From an uncultured Clostridia bacterium (GTDB taxonomy: Bacteria; Bacillota_A; Clostridia; Oscillospirales; Oscillospiraceae), in assembly GCA_947307375.1 (NCBI GenBank), contig CAMZIX010000006.1, forward strand, positions 1 through 24,569: DNA of 24,569 bases. The letters are read 5' to 3'. Shown here in pieces: positions 15,811-22,160 of the stretch. How positions within the stretch are numbered: the stretch's first letter is position 1; every line of letters begins with the position of its first letter. The notes beneath the pieces are model-generated. The model ran no database searches. It saw only the letters and a program-made list of their open reading frames with translations, and had not been told where the DNA came from. Made by a program: the position numbers and the translations under genes.

Positions 15811-16109
15811 CTGACCACACCTCCCCAGGGAATGTTGGCGGCGGAAGCGTCGCAGCTGCGGAAGACCGCGCATTCCACGCGGGCCTTGATGGTGCAGTCC
15901 AGCGCGCCCTTGTCCACCACGGTGACCCGGGCGTTCTCCACGCCCAGGCGCTCGAGAGTCTCCAGCACGGTTGCCTTGATCTGACGGCCGTACTGGTTCA
16001 TGACGCTGCTCTCCAGGTACAGCTCGATCCCGTCCTCGGCGGGCTCGACCGCGACCTGCGCGTCACTGGATTCCAGGGTCCCGGCAATCGCCGGCTTTTT
16101 GATCTCCAA
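15807..16109 (-). CDS. citD: Citrate lyase acyl carrier protein CitD (gamma subunit)
   Basis: A 100-residue acyl carrier protein. The N-terminal AGTLESSDAQV matches the family site, and Ser14 is the residue that carries the phosphoribosyl-dephospho-CoA arm in known CitD. The ESSVMNQYGRQIKATVLETL block is also typical. The start is a TTG at 16109, chosen because it puts the modified serine at position 14 as in the family and has AGGAGG 8 bases upstream; no ATG or GTG fits. It is the first gene of the lyase operon and couples by ATGA overlap to citE. The rare start codon may limit its synthesis. Confidence 0.94.
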   Translation of the reverse strand: MEIKKPAIAGTLESSDAQVAVEPAEDGIELYLESSVMNQYGRQIKATVLETLERLGVENARVTVVDKGALDCTIKARVECAVFRSCDASAANIPWGGVVR

Positions 16110-16142
16110 TCGGCACTCCTCCTTTTTTAGCGATTTAAACAG

Positions 16143-16181
16143 TATTTCAACTTGTCATTATCTTAACATGAAATAAGCGGC
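16143..16181 (-). promoter_or_regulatory. AT-rich leader with possible citDEF promoter
   Basis: Between the terminator at 16206-16250 and citD lies an AT-rich stretch. On the minus strand it includes TTGCCG and, 15 bases later, GATAAT. The spacing is short of the ideal, so the promoter is tentative; an internal promoter is expected because a terminator separates citD from the upstream remnant gene. Confidence 0.35.
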
Positions 16182-16205
16182 AAGGCAATTTCTTTTTTCG
16201 AAACA

Positions 16206-16250
16206 GGAAAAAACCGAAGGGCGTTTCCGCGAGGGGGGGAAAACGCCCTT
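16206..16250 (-). terminator. Rho-independent terminator after the aconitase-like remnant
   Basis: AAGGGCGTTT (16217-16226) pairs with AAACGCCCTT (16241-16250). On the minus strand the hairpin is followed by CGG and a six-base T-run. It lies 22 bases after the remnant stop, so citDEF is probably transcribed from its own promoter or by read-through. Confidence 0.8.
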
Positions 16251-16271
16251 TTGGCAGTTGATCTATGCGGA

Positions 16272-16730
16272 TCAGTAGAAGATCCCGCCCAGGCTGAAGA
16301 CGCGCAGAGCAGAGAGCAGCACGTTGATGGCGACATTGGCCACAGACAGCAGGAACAGATCCTTGAACATCTTGTTGTTTTCCTCGTTCGTGGTCTCCTT
16401 GGAGGCCGAGATGGAGGACATGATGATCGCGCCGCCGACGGCGCAGAGGCTGTTGTGGCAGCAGGTCAGAATGTAAGGCAGCGGGAACTTGTCCAGCCCG
16501 GAGGCACGGGCGGTCTGGATGATGCCCACATAGGTCAGGTCGTGGCTGGTGATGGCGTCGTACCTGATCTTCAGGTTTTTGGGATCGCCGCTCTGGTTGT
16601 GCGCCTGGAGGATGCCGTAGGAGATGGTACCTTTCCGGGCCGCTTCCTTGTCGAGGCCCATCGCTTCCTTTTCGGGAACGAGGGTCTTGCCGTTGAGAAG
16701 ATACACGCCGGAGTCGTACAGTTTGACCAT
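16272..16730 (-). pseudogene. Chimeric remnant: N-terminus of an aconitase-like hydratase joined to a membrane-protein C-terminus
   Basis: A 152-residue frame with two unlike halves. Residues 1 to about 100 (MVKLYDSGVYLLNGKTLVPE, KKGTISYG-like ARKGTISYGILQAHN, YDAITSHDLTYVGIIQTARA, PYILTCCHNSLCAVGG) match the start of aconitase-superfamily hydratases of about 750 residues (YbhJ-like). Where that family continues GTINEDDH, this frame reads AIIMSSISASKETTNEEN and then a single hydrophobic segment (about residues 122-146, DLFLLSVANVAINVLLSAL) ending GGIFY, which looks like the tail of a polytopic carrier. The join is near 16430. An internal deletion through a hydratase-transporter pair would explain it. 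The Fe-S cysteines of aconitase are missing, so hydratase activity is not expected. A start signal, a divergent LysR gene and a terminator are all retained. Confidence 0.7.
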
Positions 16731-16810
16731 GAGTTTTTCCGTCCTTTCTTCGTTGCATATCGGTTATTGCTTTTTTACTGATTACAGCTTACCAAAAAGC
16801 GGGAAAGATG

Positions 16811-16828
16811 TGAAAATCATGGTTTTCA
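16811..16828. promoter_or_regulatory. Dyad TGAAAA-N6-TTTTCA upstream of the remnant gene
   Basis: A perfect 6-bp inverted repeat centred about 33 bases upstream of a TGTAAT -10-like box (minus strand, 16786-16781). The position would suit activator binding near -43 of a promoter reading toward the remnant gene. No good -35 box is present, which is common at activator-dependent promoters. Confidence 0.4.
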
Positions 16829-16835
16829 ATTTCAT

Positions 16836-16852
16836 TATTCTGTGATAGAATA
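16836..16852. promoter_or_regulatory. LysR-type T-N11-A dyad, copy 1
   Basis: TATTCT-gtgat-AGAATA is a perfect 6-bp dyad whose core TTCT-N5-AGAA fits the T-N11-A rule of LysR-type boxes. It lies in the divergent gap between the LysR gene and the remnant gene. Confidence 0.55.
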
Positions 16853-16882
16853 GTTTTGTGAAGGGTAACTACGGTTTGTCAG

Positions 16883-16910
16883 CGTCTTTGTATATTTTTC
16901 ACAAAAGACG
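16883..16910. repeat. Inverted repeat CGTCTTT / AAAGACG
   Basis: A perfect 7-bp inverted repeat with a 14-base AT-rich centre, between the two T-N11-A dyads. It may be a further regulator site or a DNA-bend region; no protein can be assigned. Confidence 0.35.
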
Positions 16911-16944
16911 TGTCATTTTGAAAAGTAATTAAAAAATTGAAAGA

Positions 16945-16961
16945 TATTCATTATTTGAATA
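16945..16961. promoter_or_regulatory. LysR-type T-N11-A dyad, copy 2
   Basis: TATTCA-ttatt-TGAATA has the same length and nearly the same arms as the dyad at 16836-16852, with centres 109 bases apart. It ends 25 bases before the LysR ATG, where binding would block LysR transcription, as expected for autoregulation. Confidence 0.55.
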
Positions 16962-16986
16962 GCTTTCATGCAAAGGAGTGTCTTGG

Positions 16987-17922
16987 ATGGATTTTCGGGA
17001 GCTGACCTATATTCTGGCCATCGCCAAGCACGGAAACATCACCCGTGCGGCGGATTCTCTCTACGTCGGCCAGCCGACGCTGAGCAAATTCCTGATGTCC
17101 CTGGAGGAGGAGCTGGGACTGAAGCTCTTCCGTCGGGTCGGCAACCGCTATGTGCTGACGCACGCCGGGGAGCGCTATGTCGAAAAGGCCTCGCAGATCC
17201 TCTCCCTCAAGGGAGATCTGGACGCCGAGATGGCGGATATCATCAAGCGCGGAGTGGGCGAACTGAACGTGGCCTTTGCCAGTATGCGCTGCACCTATAT
17301 GCTGCCCGGCACGCTGCCGATCTTTCATCAAATGCACCCGAACGTCAAGGTCAACGTATTCGAGGGCAACTCGGAAGAAAACGACCGCCGGCTGCTGGAC
17401 GGGCAGGCGGAGGTGGCCTTTTACACCCGGCCGAGCGAGCTCAATCCGCAGATCCGCTACGAGTCCATCGCGCAGGAGGAACTGCTGATCTGCACCTGCA
17501 AGGATCACCCGATCGGCCGCTTCGCCCGCGAAAACCCGGCCAGTCCCTATCCGAAGCTGGAACTGTCGCTGCTGAAAAACGAGCAGATCATCATGATGCG
17601 CCCGCAGCAGCGCACCCGGCAGATCATGGACGGCATCCTGCGCCGGGAAGGGATCAGCTTTGAGAACGTCCTGTACACCAGCAACCTCCCCGCCATCATG
17701 GAGCTGGTCGCGCTGGGCTACGGCGTGTCCTTCGTGCACGAATCCCATCTGCGCCACCGCTCGGGGACGCGGCCGATCGACTGCTACAGCTTCGGCGAGC
17801 CGCGCACGGTGTCCGATTTCGTCGCCGCCACACGCAAGGGCAGCTATATCTCGCGCTACACCCAGGACTTTATCGAGATCGTCAGGCAGCAGGTGTCTGC
17901 CTCCCAAAACAATTTGGATTAA
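16987..17922 (+). CDS. LysR-family transcriptional regulator
   Basis: A 311-residue regulator with an N-terminal winged helix-turn-helix (MDFRELTYILAIAKHGNITR, then AADSLYVGQPTLSKFLMSLE to LGLKLFRR, residues 1-50) and a C-terminal two-lobe effector domain (about 90-300) with GELNVAF, VALGYGVSFVHES and SDFVAATRKGSYISRYTQDF. The ATG at 16987 was chosen: GGAG lies 8 bases upstream, whereas an in-frame GTG at 16978 sits directly on that ribosome site. It is divergent from the aconitase-like remnant and the citrate lyase operon, so a tricarboxylic acid effector and control of those genes are likely but inferred. Two T-N11-A dyads lie in the shared upstream region. A GNAT gene follows after 10 bases. 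Confidence 0.9.
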   Translation: MDFRELTYILAIAKHGNITRAADSLYVGQPTLSKFLMSLEEELGLKLFRRVGNRYVLTHAGERYVEKASQILSLKGDLDAEMADIIKRGVGELNVAFASMRCTYMLPGTLPIFHQMHPNVKVNVFEGNSEENDRRLLDGQAEVAFYTRPSELNPQIRYESIAQEELLICTCKDHPIGRFARENPASPYPKLELSLLKNEQIIMMRPQQRTRQIMDGILRREGISFENVLYTSNLPAIMELVALGYGVSFVHESHLRHRSGTRPIDCYSFGEPRTVSDFVAATRKGSYISRYTQDFIEIVRQQVSASQNNLD

Positions 17923-17932
17923 GGAGATTGAA

Positions 17933-18559
17933 ATGAACGGCAATTCCATTATTCGTTCCGAAAGGCCCGAGGAATACAGAGCGGTTGAAAACCTCGTCAG
18001 AGAGTCCTTCTGGAATGTCTACCGTCCCGGCTGCAGCGAGCATTACGTGATTCATGTGCTGCGAGACGACCCGGCCTTTGTGAAGGAGCTGGATTTCGTC
18101 ATGGAGCAGGACGGGCGGCTGATCGGGCAGAATATGTTTATGAAAACGCGCATTGAGGCCGACGACGGCAGGATCATCCCGGTGCTGACCATGGGGCCGA
18201 TCGGCATCACACCGGAGCTCAAACGCCGGGGCTATGGCAAAAAGCTGCTGGATTACTCTTTGGAAAAGGCCGCGGAGCAGGGCTTCGGCGCGGTACTGTT
18301 TGAGGGGAACATCGACTTTTACGGTCACAGCGGCTTTGCCTGCGCCCGGAACTTCGGCATCCGCTATCACGATCTTCCGGAGGGGGCGGACGACTCCTTC
18401 TTCCTTTGCAAAGAGCTGATCCCCGGATATCTGGACGGCGTCACCGGCGTCTATCAGACGCCGCAGGGCTACTACGTGGACGACGCCGACGTGGAGGCCT
18501 TCGATAAAGGTTTCCCTCCCAAGGAAAAGCGGAAGCTGCCCGGTCAGCTTTTCGGATAA
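17933..18559 (+). CDS. GNAT-family N-acetyltransferase (YhbS-like)
   Basis: A 208-residue acetyltransferase. The acetyl-CoA-binding motif A is TMGPIGITPELKRRGYGKKLLDYSLEKA (about residues 84-111 in two parts around the RRGYGK pyrophosphate loop), followed by GFGAVLFEGNIDFYGHSGF, typical of the YhbS-like group (COG3153). The acceptor substrate is unknown. The ATG at 17933 lies 10 bases after the LysR stop, and its AAGGAG ribosome site overlaps that stop, so the two are probably co-transcribed. There is no obvious link to citrate metabolism. A hairpin terminator follows. Confidence 0.87.
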   Translation: MNGNSIIRSERPEEYRAVENLVRESFWNVYRPGCSEHYVIHVLRDDPAFVKELDFVMEQDGRLIGQNMFMKTRIEADDGRIIPVLTMGPIGITPELKRRGYGKKLLDYSLEKAAEQGFGAVLFEGNIDFYGHSGFACARNFGIRYHDLPEGADDSFFLCKELIPGYLDGVTGVYQTPQGYYVDDADVEAFDKGFPPKEKRKLPGQLFG

Positions 18560-18572
18560 AGGAAAACAATAC

Positions 18573-18600
18573 GCACCCATCGCAGTCTTGCGATGGGTGC
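18573..18600. terminator. Hairpin terminator after the GNAT gene
   Basis: GCACCCATCGCA (18573-18584) pairs perfectly with TGCGATGGGTGC (18589-18600) around a 4-base GTCT loop, followed by GCGTTCTTTC. The T-run is interrupted. The remaining bases to 18745 show no gene; the next gene converges from the other strand. Confidence 0.7.
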
Positions 18601-18745
18601 GCGTTCTTTCTGCAGTATGTCTCTGGAGCTCCTTCCGTCGCATCTGTTTCCTTTGTTTCCGGAAAAGACCATACGCAAGGCCCCGTACTGACACCGCGGA
18701 GAGATCCGTGAAGCGTTTACGGTCGCAGGAATCAGGCTCGTCGGA

Positions 18746-21160
18746 CTATTTCTCCGTCAGTTTTTTCGCCATGCGGACAACACGGGTGGCGTTGATCTCG
18801 AGCTGGCGGCGCGTGACAAGGCCATCCTTCCGCAGGCCCTTGAGCATCGCCTTCAAGTCGCCCTTGCAGCCGGGCATCGTCAGGTCGTTGCCCGCCGCTG
18901 CGTTCTTCGCGGCGTCCGGCATGGCGTATTTGCCGCCCCTGTAGGTAGGAGCTGTGATCCAGTCGCTCATCACGATACCCTGGAAGCCGAATTCGGCGCG
19001 AAGGATGTCCTCCATAAGATCTCTGCGCTCGGAGGTGTGAACGCCGTTCAAGAGGTTATAGGAGGTCATCAGTGCGTGCGGCTGGCTCTCCTTGACGGCG
19101 ATCTCAAAGCCGCGCAGATAGATTTCGCGCATCGCACGCTCGCTGACCTGGCTGTTGGAGCTGTAGCGGTTGGTCTCCTGGTTGTTGGCCGCAAAGTGCT
19201 TGACCGTCGTGCCGCAGCCGGGGTGCTTCTGCACGCCCTTCGTGATCGCAGCGGAAAACTTGCCGGAGATCAGCGGATCCTCGGAGAAATACTCAAAGTT
19301 GCGGCCGCAGCGGATGTCGCGGTGGATGTTCAGCGCCGGGGCCAGCCACAGATGCACGCCGAAGCGCTCCATCTCGTCGCCCACCATGTCGCCGCATTTT
19401 TCCGCGAGCGCAAGGTTCCAGCTTTGCGCCAGCGCGGTCCCGATGGGGATCGCGGTGCAGTACTGCTCGAGGATCTCGCCCTTGACCTTGCCGCCGCCCA
19501 TCAGCTTCATCACGAAGGCTGCCGGCTCGGGCAGCAACTCCAGCAGGGTTTCGGGCATCGTCTCGCCCACGGGGTGCACACCTTTTTCATCCTTCGTATA
19601 CTGGCGGCTCAGGCGCAGCCCGGCGGGGCCGTCGGCCATCACGAGCGCGGGGATCCCCTTGCCCTTGACGACGCCTGTCGTCTCTCCCGCGGCGCCGGCC
19701 ACACACAGCGAGGCACTGCCGATCACGCTCAGCACGCCGGCCTTCGGATCGAAGGCGCCGATGCCCAGGAACGCGAGCTCTTCGTCGCTCAGCGCTTCGA
19801 TCTCCGGATCGACCGCCTCGGGCAGCAGATATTCGACCGTTTCCGTTTCGAACTCGGCCGCGCTCAGCGGGATCACCGGCAAATCGAGTTTTTCCGTCTC
19901 TCCGCGGTTTTCCGGCTTCCAGTCGATAAAGTCCGGCTTGCCGAGGCAGTTTTTGACCTGCCGTACAACGACCTCGCCCTCCAGACGAAGGACGGCGACC
20001 GCCTTCGTATCGACGCTGGACGTACCCAGACGCAGAACGTAGTCGCCCGGCTCGAGGATCCACGCGGCGCGCTCCGCGTCATAGGAGGCCAGCTCACGCG
20101 GATCAAAGGACAGCGTCAGCTCCTGCTCGCAGCCCGGCTGCAGCTCTTCCGTTTTGGCAAAGCCTGCGAGCGTCTGATAGGGTTTGTCCAGCCTGCCCTG
20201 CGGCGCGGAGACGTACAGCTGCACAACTTCTTTGCCGGGGAAGTTCCCCGTATTTCTGACCGCAGCCGTGACGCCGATCCTTCCCGCTCCTTTGCTCGCC
20301 GTTTTCGCTTTCACCGCAAAGTCGGTGTAGCCGAGGCCGAAGCCGAAGGGGAACAGCGCCTTTTTGCCTATGCTGTCGAAATAACGGTAGCCGACATAAA
20401 TGCCTTCCTTATAGCGCGTCTCGTCCCGGTCGCCGAAATCGCCGACGGAGGAGTAGTCTTCCCACGCGCTCCAGGTCGTGGCCAGCTTGCCGGAGGGATA
20501 GCTTTTCCCGAGGATGATGTCAGCGAGGATGCTGCCGGTCTCGACGCCAAGCTGACTCAGCAGCAGGATATTGCCAACCTCCGCCACCGGGCTGAGATCG
20601 ACCACGCCGCCGACATTCAGCACCAGCAGGAATTTGCTGTAACGCTCGTTCAGCGCAAGGATATCCCGCTTTTCTGTCTCGCTCAGAAGGATATCGCCGG
20701 CAACGGGTTTGCGGTCGGAGCCTTCGCCGGAAGTACGGGAAAGGACATACACCGCAGCGTCTCCCCCGCCCCAGAGCGGGATGTTGTGCTCCGGCTCGGG
20801 CATCACGGCGCCCATGCTCTCGATCAGCGCTAAGGTATGGTGCTCCTTTGCCTGCTGCTTGAGGCCGCGGATCCAGTCCCGGCGCGCCGTGACGTAAAGG
20901 CTGTCATAGTCGTCCATCCAGATTTTGCTGGTGATCGTGAATCCGGCGGCCTCGAGGCCCTGCTCGATCGTCACATAGTACCGGGAATTGACCTCTCCGG
21001 AGCCGGTGCCGCCCTTGATCGTCTTCCGCGCGCCGCTGCCGAAGAGAGCCAGCTTGCAGGGGCCATCCAGCGGGAAAGCGCCGTTGGCGCGCAGCAGCAC
21101 GGTGCATTCGCCGCCGAGGCTGCGCAGGATCTCGTTATGCTTTCTTTCGTAGTCGTACAT
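18746..21160 (-). CDS. GH3 family beta-glycosidase with reversed domain order
   Basis: An 804-residue enzyme. The usual GH3 order is swapped. Residues 1 to about 270 are the alpha/beta-sandwich domain (KLALFGSGARKTIKGGTGSG, then FLLVLNVGGVVDLSPVAEVG and ILGKSYPSGKLATTW). A fibronectin-III-like domain follows at about 300-410, after FPFGFGLGYTDF. The TIM-barrel catalytic domain is last, about 540-804, with ALVMADGPAGLR, GRNFEYFSEDPLISG, KHFAANNQETNR and the nucleophile motif IVMSDW (Asp733). Such inversion is known for Ruminococcus and Butyrivibrio beta-glucosidases. It would hydrolyse beta-glycosides, probably oligosaccharides, and lacks a signal peptide. The ATG at 21160 has GAGGAG 7 bases upstream; a second in-frame ATG five codons earlier overlaps that ribosome site. 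Exact sugar specificity is unknown. Confidence 0.92.
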   Translation of the reverse strand: MYDYERKHNEILRSLGGECTVLLRANGAFPLDGPCKLALFGSGARKTIKGGTGSGEVNSRYYVTIEQGLEAAGFTITSKIWMDDYDSLYVTARRDWIRGLKQQAKEHHTLALIESMGAVMPEPEHNIPLWGGGDAAVYVLSRTSGEGSDRKPVAGDILLSETEKRDILALNERYSKFLLVLNVGGVVDLSPVAEVGNILLLSQLGVETGSILADIILGKSYPSGKLATTWSAWEDYSSVGDFGDRDETRYKEGIYVGYRYFDSIGKKALFPFGFGLGYTDFAVKAKTASKGAGRIGVTAAVRNTGNFPGKEVVQLYVSAPQGRLDKPYQTLAGFAKTEELQPGCEQELTLSFDPRELASYDAERAAWILEPGDYVLRLGTSSVDTKAVAVLRLEGEVVVRQVKNCLGKPDFIDWKPENRGETEKLDLPVIPLSAAEFETETVEYLLPEAVDPEIEALSDEELAFLGIGAFDPKAGVLSVIGSASLCVAGAAGETTGVVKGKGIPALVMADGPAGLRLSRQYTKDEKGVHPVGETMPETLLELLPEPAAFVMKLMGGGKVKGEILEQYCTAIPIGTALAQSWNLALAEKCGDMVGDEMERFGVHLWLAPALNIHRDIRCGRNFEYFSEDPLISGKFSAAITKGVQKHPGCGTTVKHFAANNQETNRYSSNSQVSERAMREIYLRGFEIAVKESQPHALMTSYNLLNGVHTSERRDLMEDILRAEFGFQGIVMSDWITAPTYRGGKYAMPDAAKNAAAGNDLTMPGCKGDLKAMLKGLRKDGLVTRRQLEINATRVVRMAKKLTEK

Positions 21161-21194
21161 GATGATTCTCCTCATTATTACTTCCAATAAGATT

Positions 21195-21223
21195 ACTATA
21201 TCATGCCGTCCCCGCTTTGAAAA
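21195..21223 (-). promoter_or_regulatory. Probable promoter of the GH3 gene
   Basis: On the minus strand, TTTTCA (21223-21218), 17 bases, then TATAGT (21200-21195) preceded by TGA, an extended -10 arrangement. It is 35 bases upstream of the start codon. The -35 box is poor. Confidence 0.5.
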
Positions 21224-21388
21224 CAGTTTTCCGCGCTGCGGTTCAAATTGGTCCTGTCTTTTGGCTTTGTTTTTTCCGGCGGAGTCAAAAAAGGCTCTTC
21301 TGATACGGCACCTGCTCTTCGCATAATGCAAAATGCTCCTGCAAATACTATCCTTGACAACAGATAGAAATGCAGGAGGTTTTTGCCT

Positions 21389-21565
21389 ATGAAAGCAACC
21401 GGTATCGTGCGGCGGATCGACGACCTCGGCCGGGTCGTGATCCCGAAGGAGATCCGCCGCACCATGCGCATCCGCGAGGGTGACCCGTCACAGACGACAT
21501 TGGAAAAATGGCAAAAATTCAGCTTTTCTATGTTGGATTTGGCTAAAAGGATGGGGCTGGAGTAG
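21389..21565 (+). pseudogene. Truncated SpoVT/AbrB-type transcription factor
   Basis: A 58-codon frame. The first ~31 residues (MKATGIVRRIDDLGRVVIPK, then EIRRTMRIREGDP) are the DNA-binding swapped-hairpin domain start of AbrB/SpoVT proteins. After GDP, where the family continues with residues like LEIFTDREGEVILKKY, the frame changes to unrelated sequence (SQTTLEKWQKF...). The break is at about 21482, beside the small palindrome GTGACCCGTCAC. AGGAGG 9 bases upstream makes the ATG at 21389 firm. The swapped-hairpin fold probably cannot close, so it is likely inactive; a short altered-specificity protein is possible but unsupported. Confidence 0.75.
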
Positions 21566-21654
21566 TACATATTGACGGAAAACGCCCATTCTACCGTGCA
21601 TATCCGAGAGGGGTCAAACGGCGAAAAATGGGAAAATATAGAAGGAGGCGCACA

Positions 21655-21927
21655 ATGCGGAGACTGATTTGCTGTGAGTATCATGAAGATTCCGAGAGCG
21701 TGGAGCTTCGCTACACCGACGGAACATTGGTCGATATCGACTGTCTGGGAGTCGAGGATGAGGTCGCACGGAACAGTGCTGAGCGATCCGAGCTGACCTG
21801 GCTGCTGCATCACGACCCGGTGGGCTACGCCGATCTGGTGCTGAATGGCTGTATCGAGTATTATCTGAACAAGGTCACCGCCAGCCGACCGAAGGATGAG
21901 CGGCAACAACTTGACTTTTCGTTGTAG
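21655..21927 (+). CDS. Small DUF6061-like protein
   Basis: A 90-residue acidic protein starting MRRLICCEYHEDSESVELRY. The pattern TDGTLVDIDCLGVEDEV, then RSELTWLLHHDPVGYADLVL and a GCIEYYLN tail resembles DUF6061 proteins, which I recall as common small proteins of gut Oscillospiraceae; function is unknown. No signal peptide or membrane segment. The ATG at 21655 has GGAGG 8 bases upstream. The same frame is open back to a TAA near 21541, but no better start is seen there. It lies between the AbrB fragment and a patch of inverted repeats. The stop codon falls within a TTCGTTGTA repeat shared with the convergent ATPase gene. Confidence 0.65.
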   Translation: MRRLICCEYHEDSESVELRYTDGTLVDIDCLGVEDEVARNSAERSELTWLLHHDPVGYADLVLNGCIEYYLNKVTASRPKDERQQLDFSL

Positions 21928-22003
21928 AACTCGGAAAACGTGATAAAGGGTCCGAAAACTCGCTAAGATTTCGTGATCTTTCGCTTGGCTGGGGACTAAT
22001 ACT

Positions 22004-22044
22004 GATCCGGGATCGCCTGTACTGCCGTACCGCGACCCCGGATC
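22004..22044. terminator. Large hairpin downstream of the DUF6061-like gene
   Basis: GATCCGGGATCGC (22004-22016) pairs with GCGACCCCGGATC (22032-22044) with one mismatch, and an inner GTAC/GTAC stem extends it. It is followed by GTTCTTTG, a poor T-run. It may terminate the DUF6061-like transcript, or be a mobile or structured RNA element. Confidence 0.5.
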
Positions 22045-22066
22045 GTTCTTTGTGGTTTGCAGATCT

Positions 22067-22094
22067 GTCAGAAAAAGTGCATCGTTTTTCTGAC
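22067..22094. repeat. Perfect 10-bp inverted repeat
   Basis: GTCAGAAAAA (22067-22076) and TTTTTCTGAC (22085-22094) with an 8-base loop, in the 223-base gap between the DUF6061-like gene and the convergent ATPase gene. It could be part of a bidirectional terminator. Confidence 0.55.
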
Positions 22095-22126
22095 GAGCAA
22101 TTGTTTGACACAAGATCAATAAACCC

Positions 22127-22160
22127 TTCGTTGTAAATAGAATAGACTCTTTACAACGAA
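22127..22160. repeat. 34-bp element with 11-bp inverted arms at the ATPase stop
   Basis: TTCGTTGTAAA (22127-22137) and TTTACAACGAA (22150-22160) are perfect inverted copies around a 12-base centre. The right arm contains the ATPase stop codon. A third TTCGTTGTA copy (21918-21926) runs into the DUF6061-like stop codon. It may act as a terminator or be a recombination-site remnant. Confidence 0.55.

Noticed and set aside
16978..16980. GTG as the LysR start
   Set aside because: It sits directly on the AAAGGAG ribosome site; the ATG at 16987 has proper spacing and gives the usual LysR N-terminus.
19037..20833. A 598-codon open frame on the plus strand across the GH3 gene
   Set aside because: It is antisense to a complete GH3 enzyme, lacks a ribosome site and has shadow-like composition.
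21354..21359. A consensus TTGACA as -35 box for the AbrB fragment
   Set aside because: A -10 box 17 bases later would fall on the ribosome site, and no TATAAT-like hexamer is there.
22127..22160. A dif/Xer or loxP-like recombination site
   Set aside because: The 11-bp arms look suggestive, but the 12-base centre differs from the 6-8 bases of those sites and no recombinase gene is in the window; kept only as an unexplained repeat.
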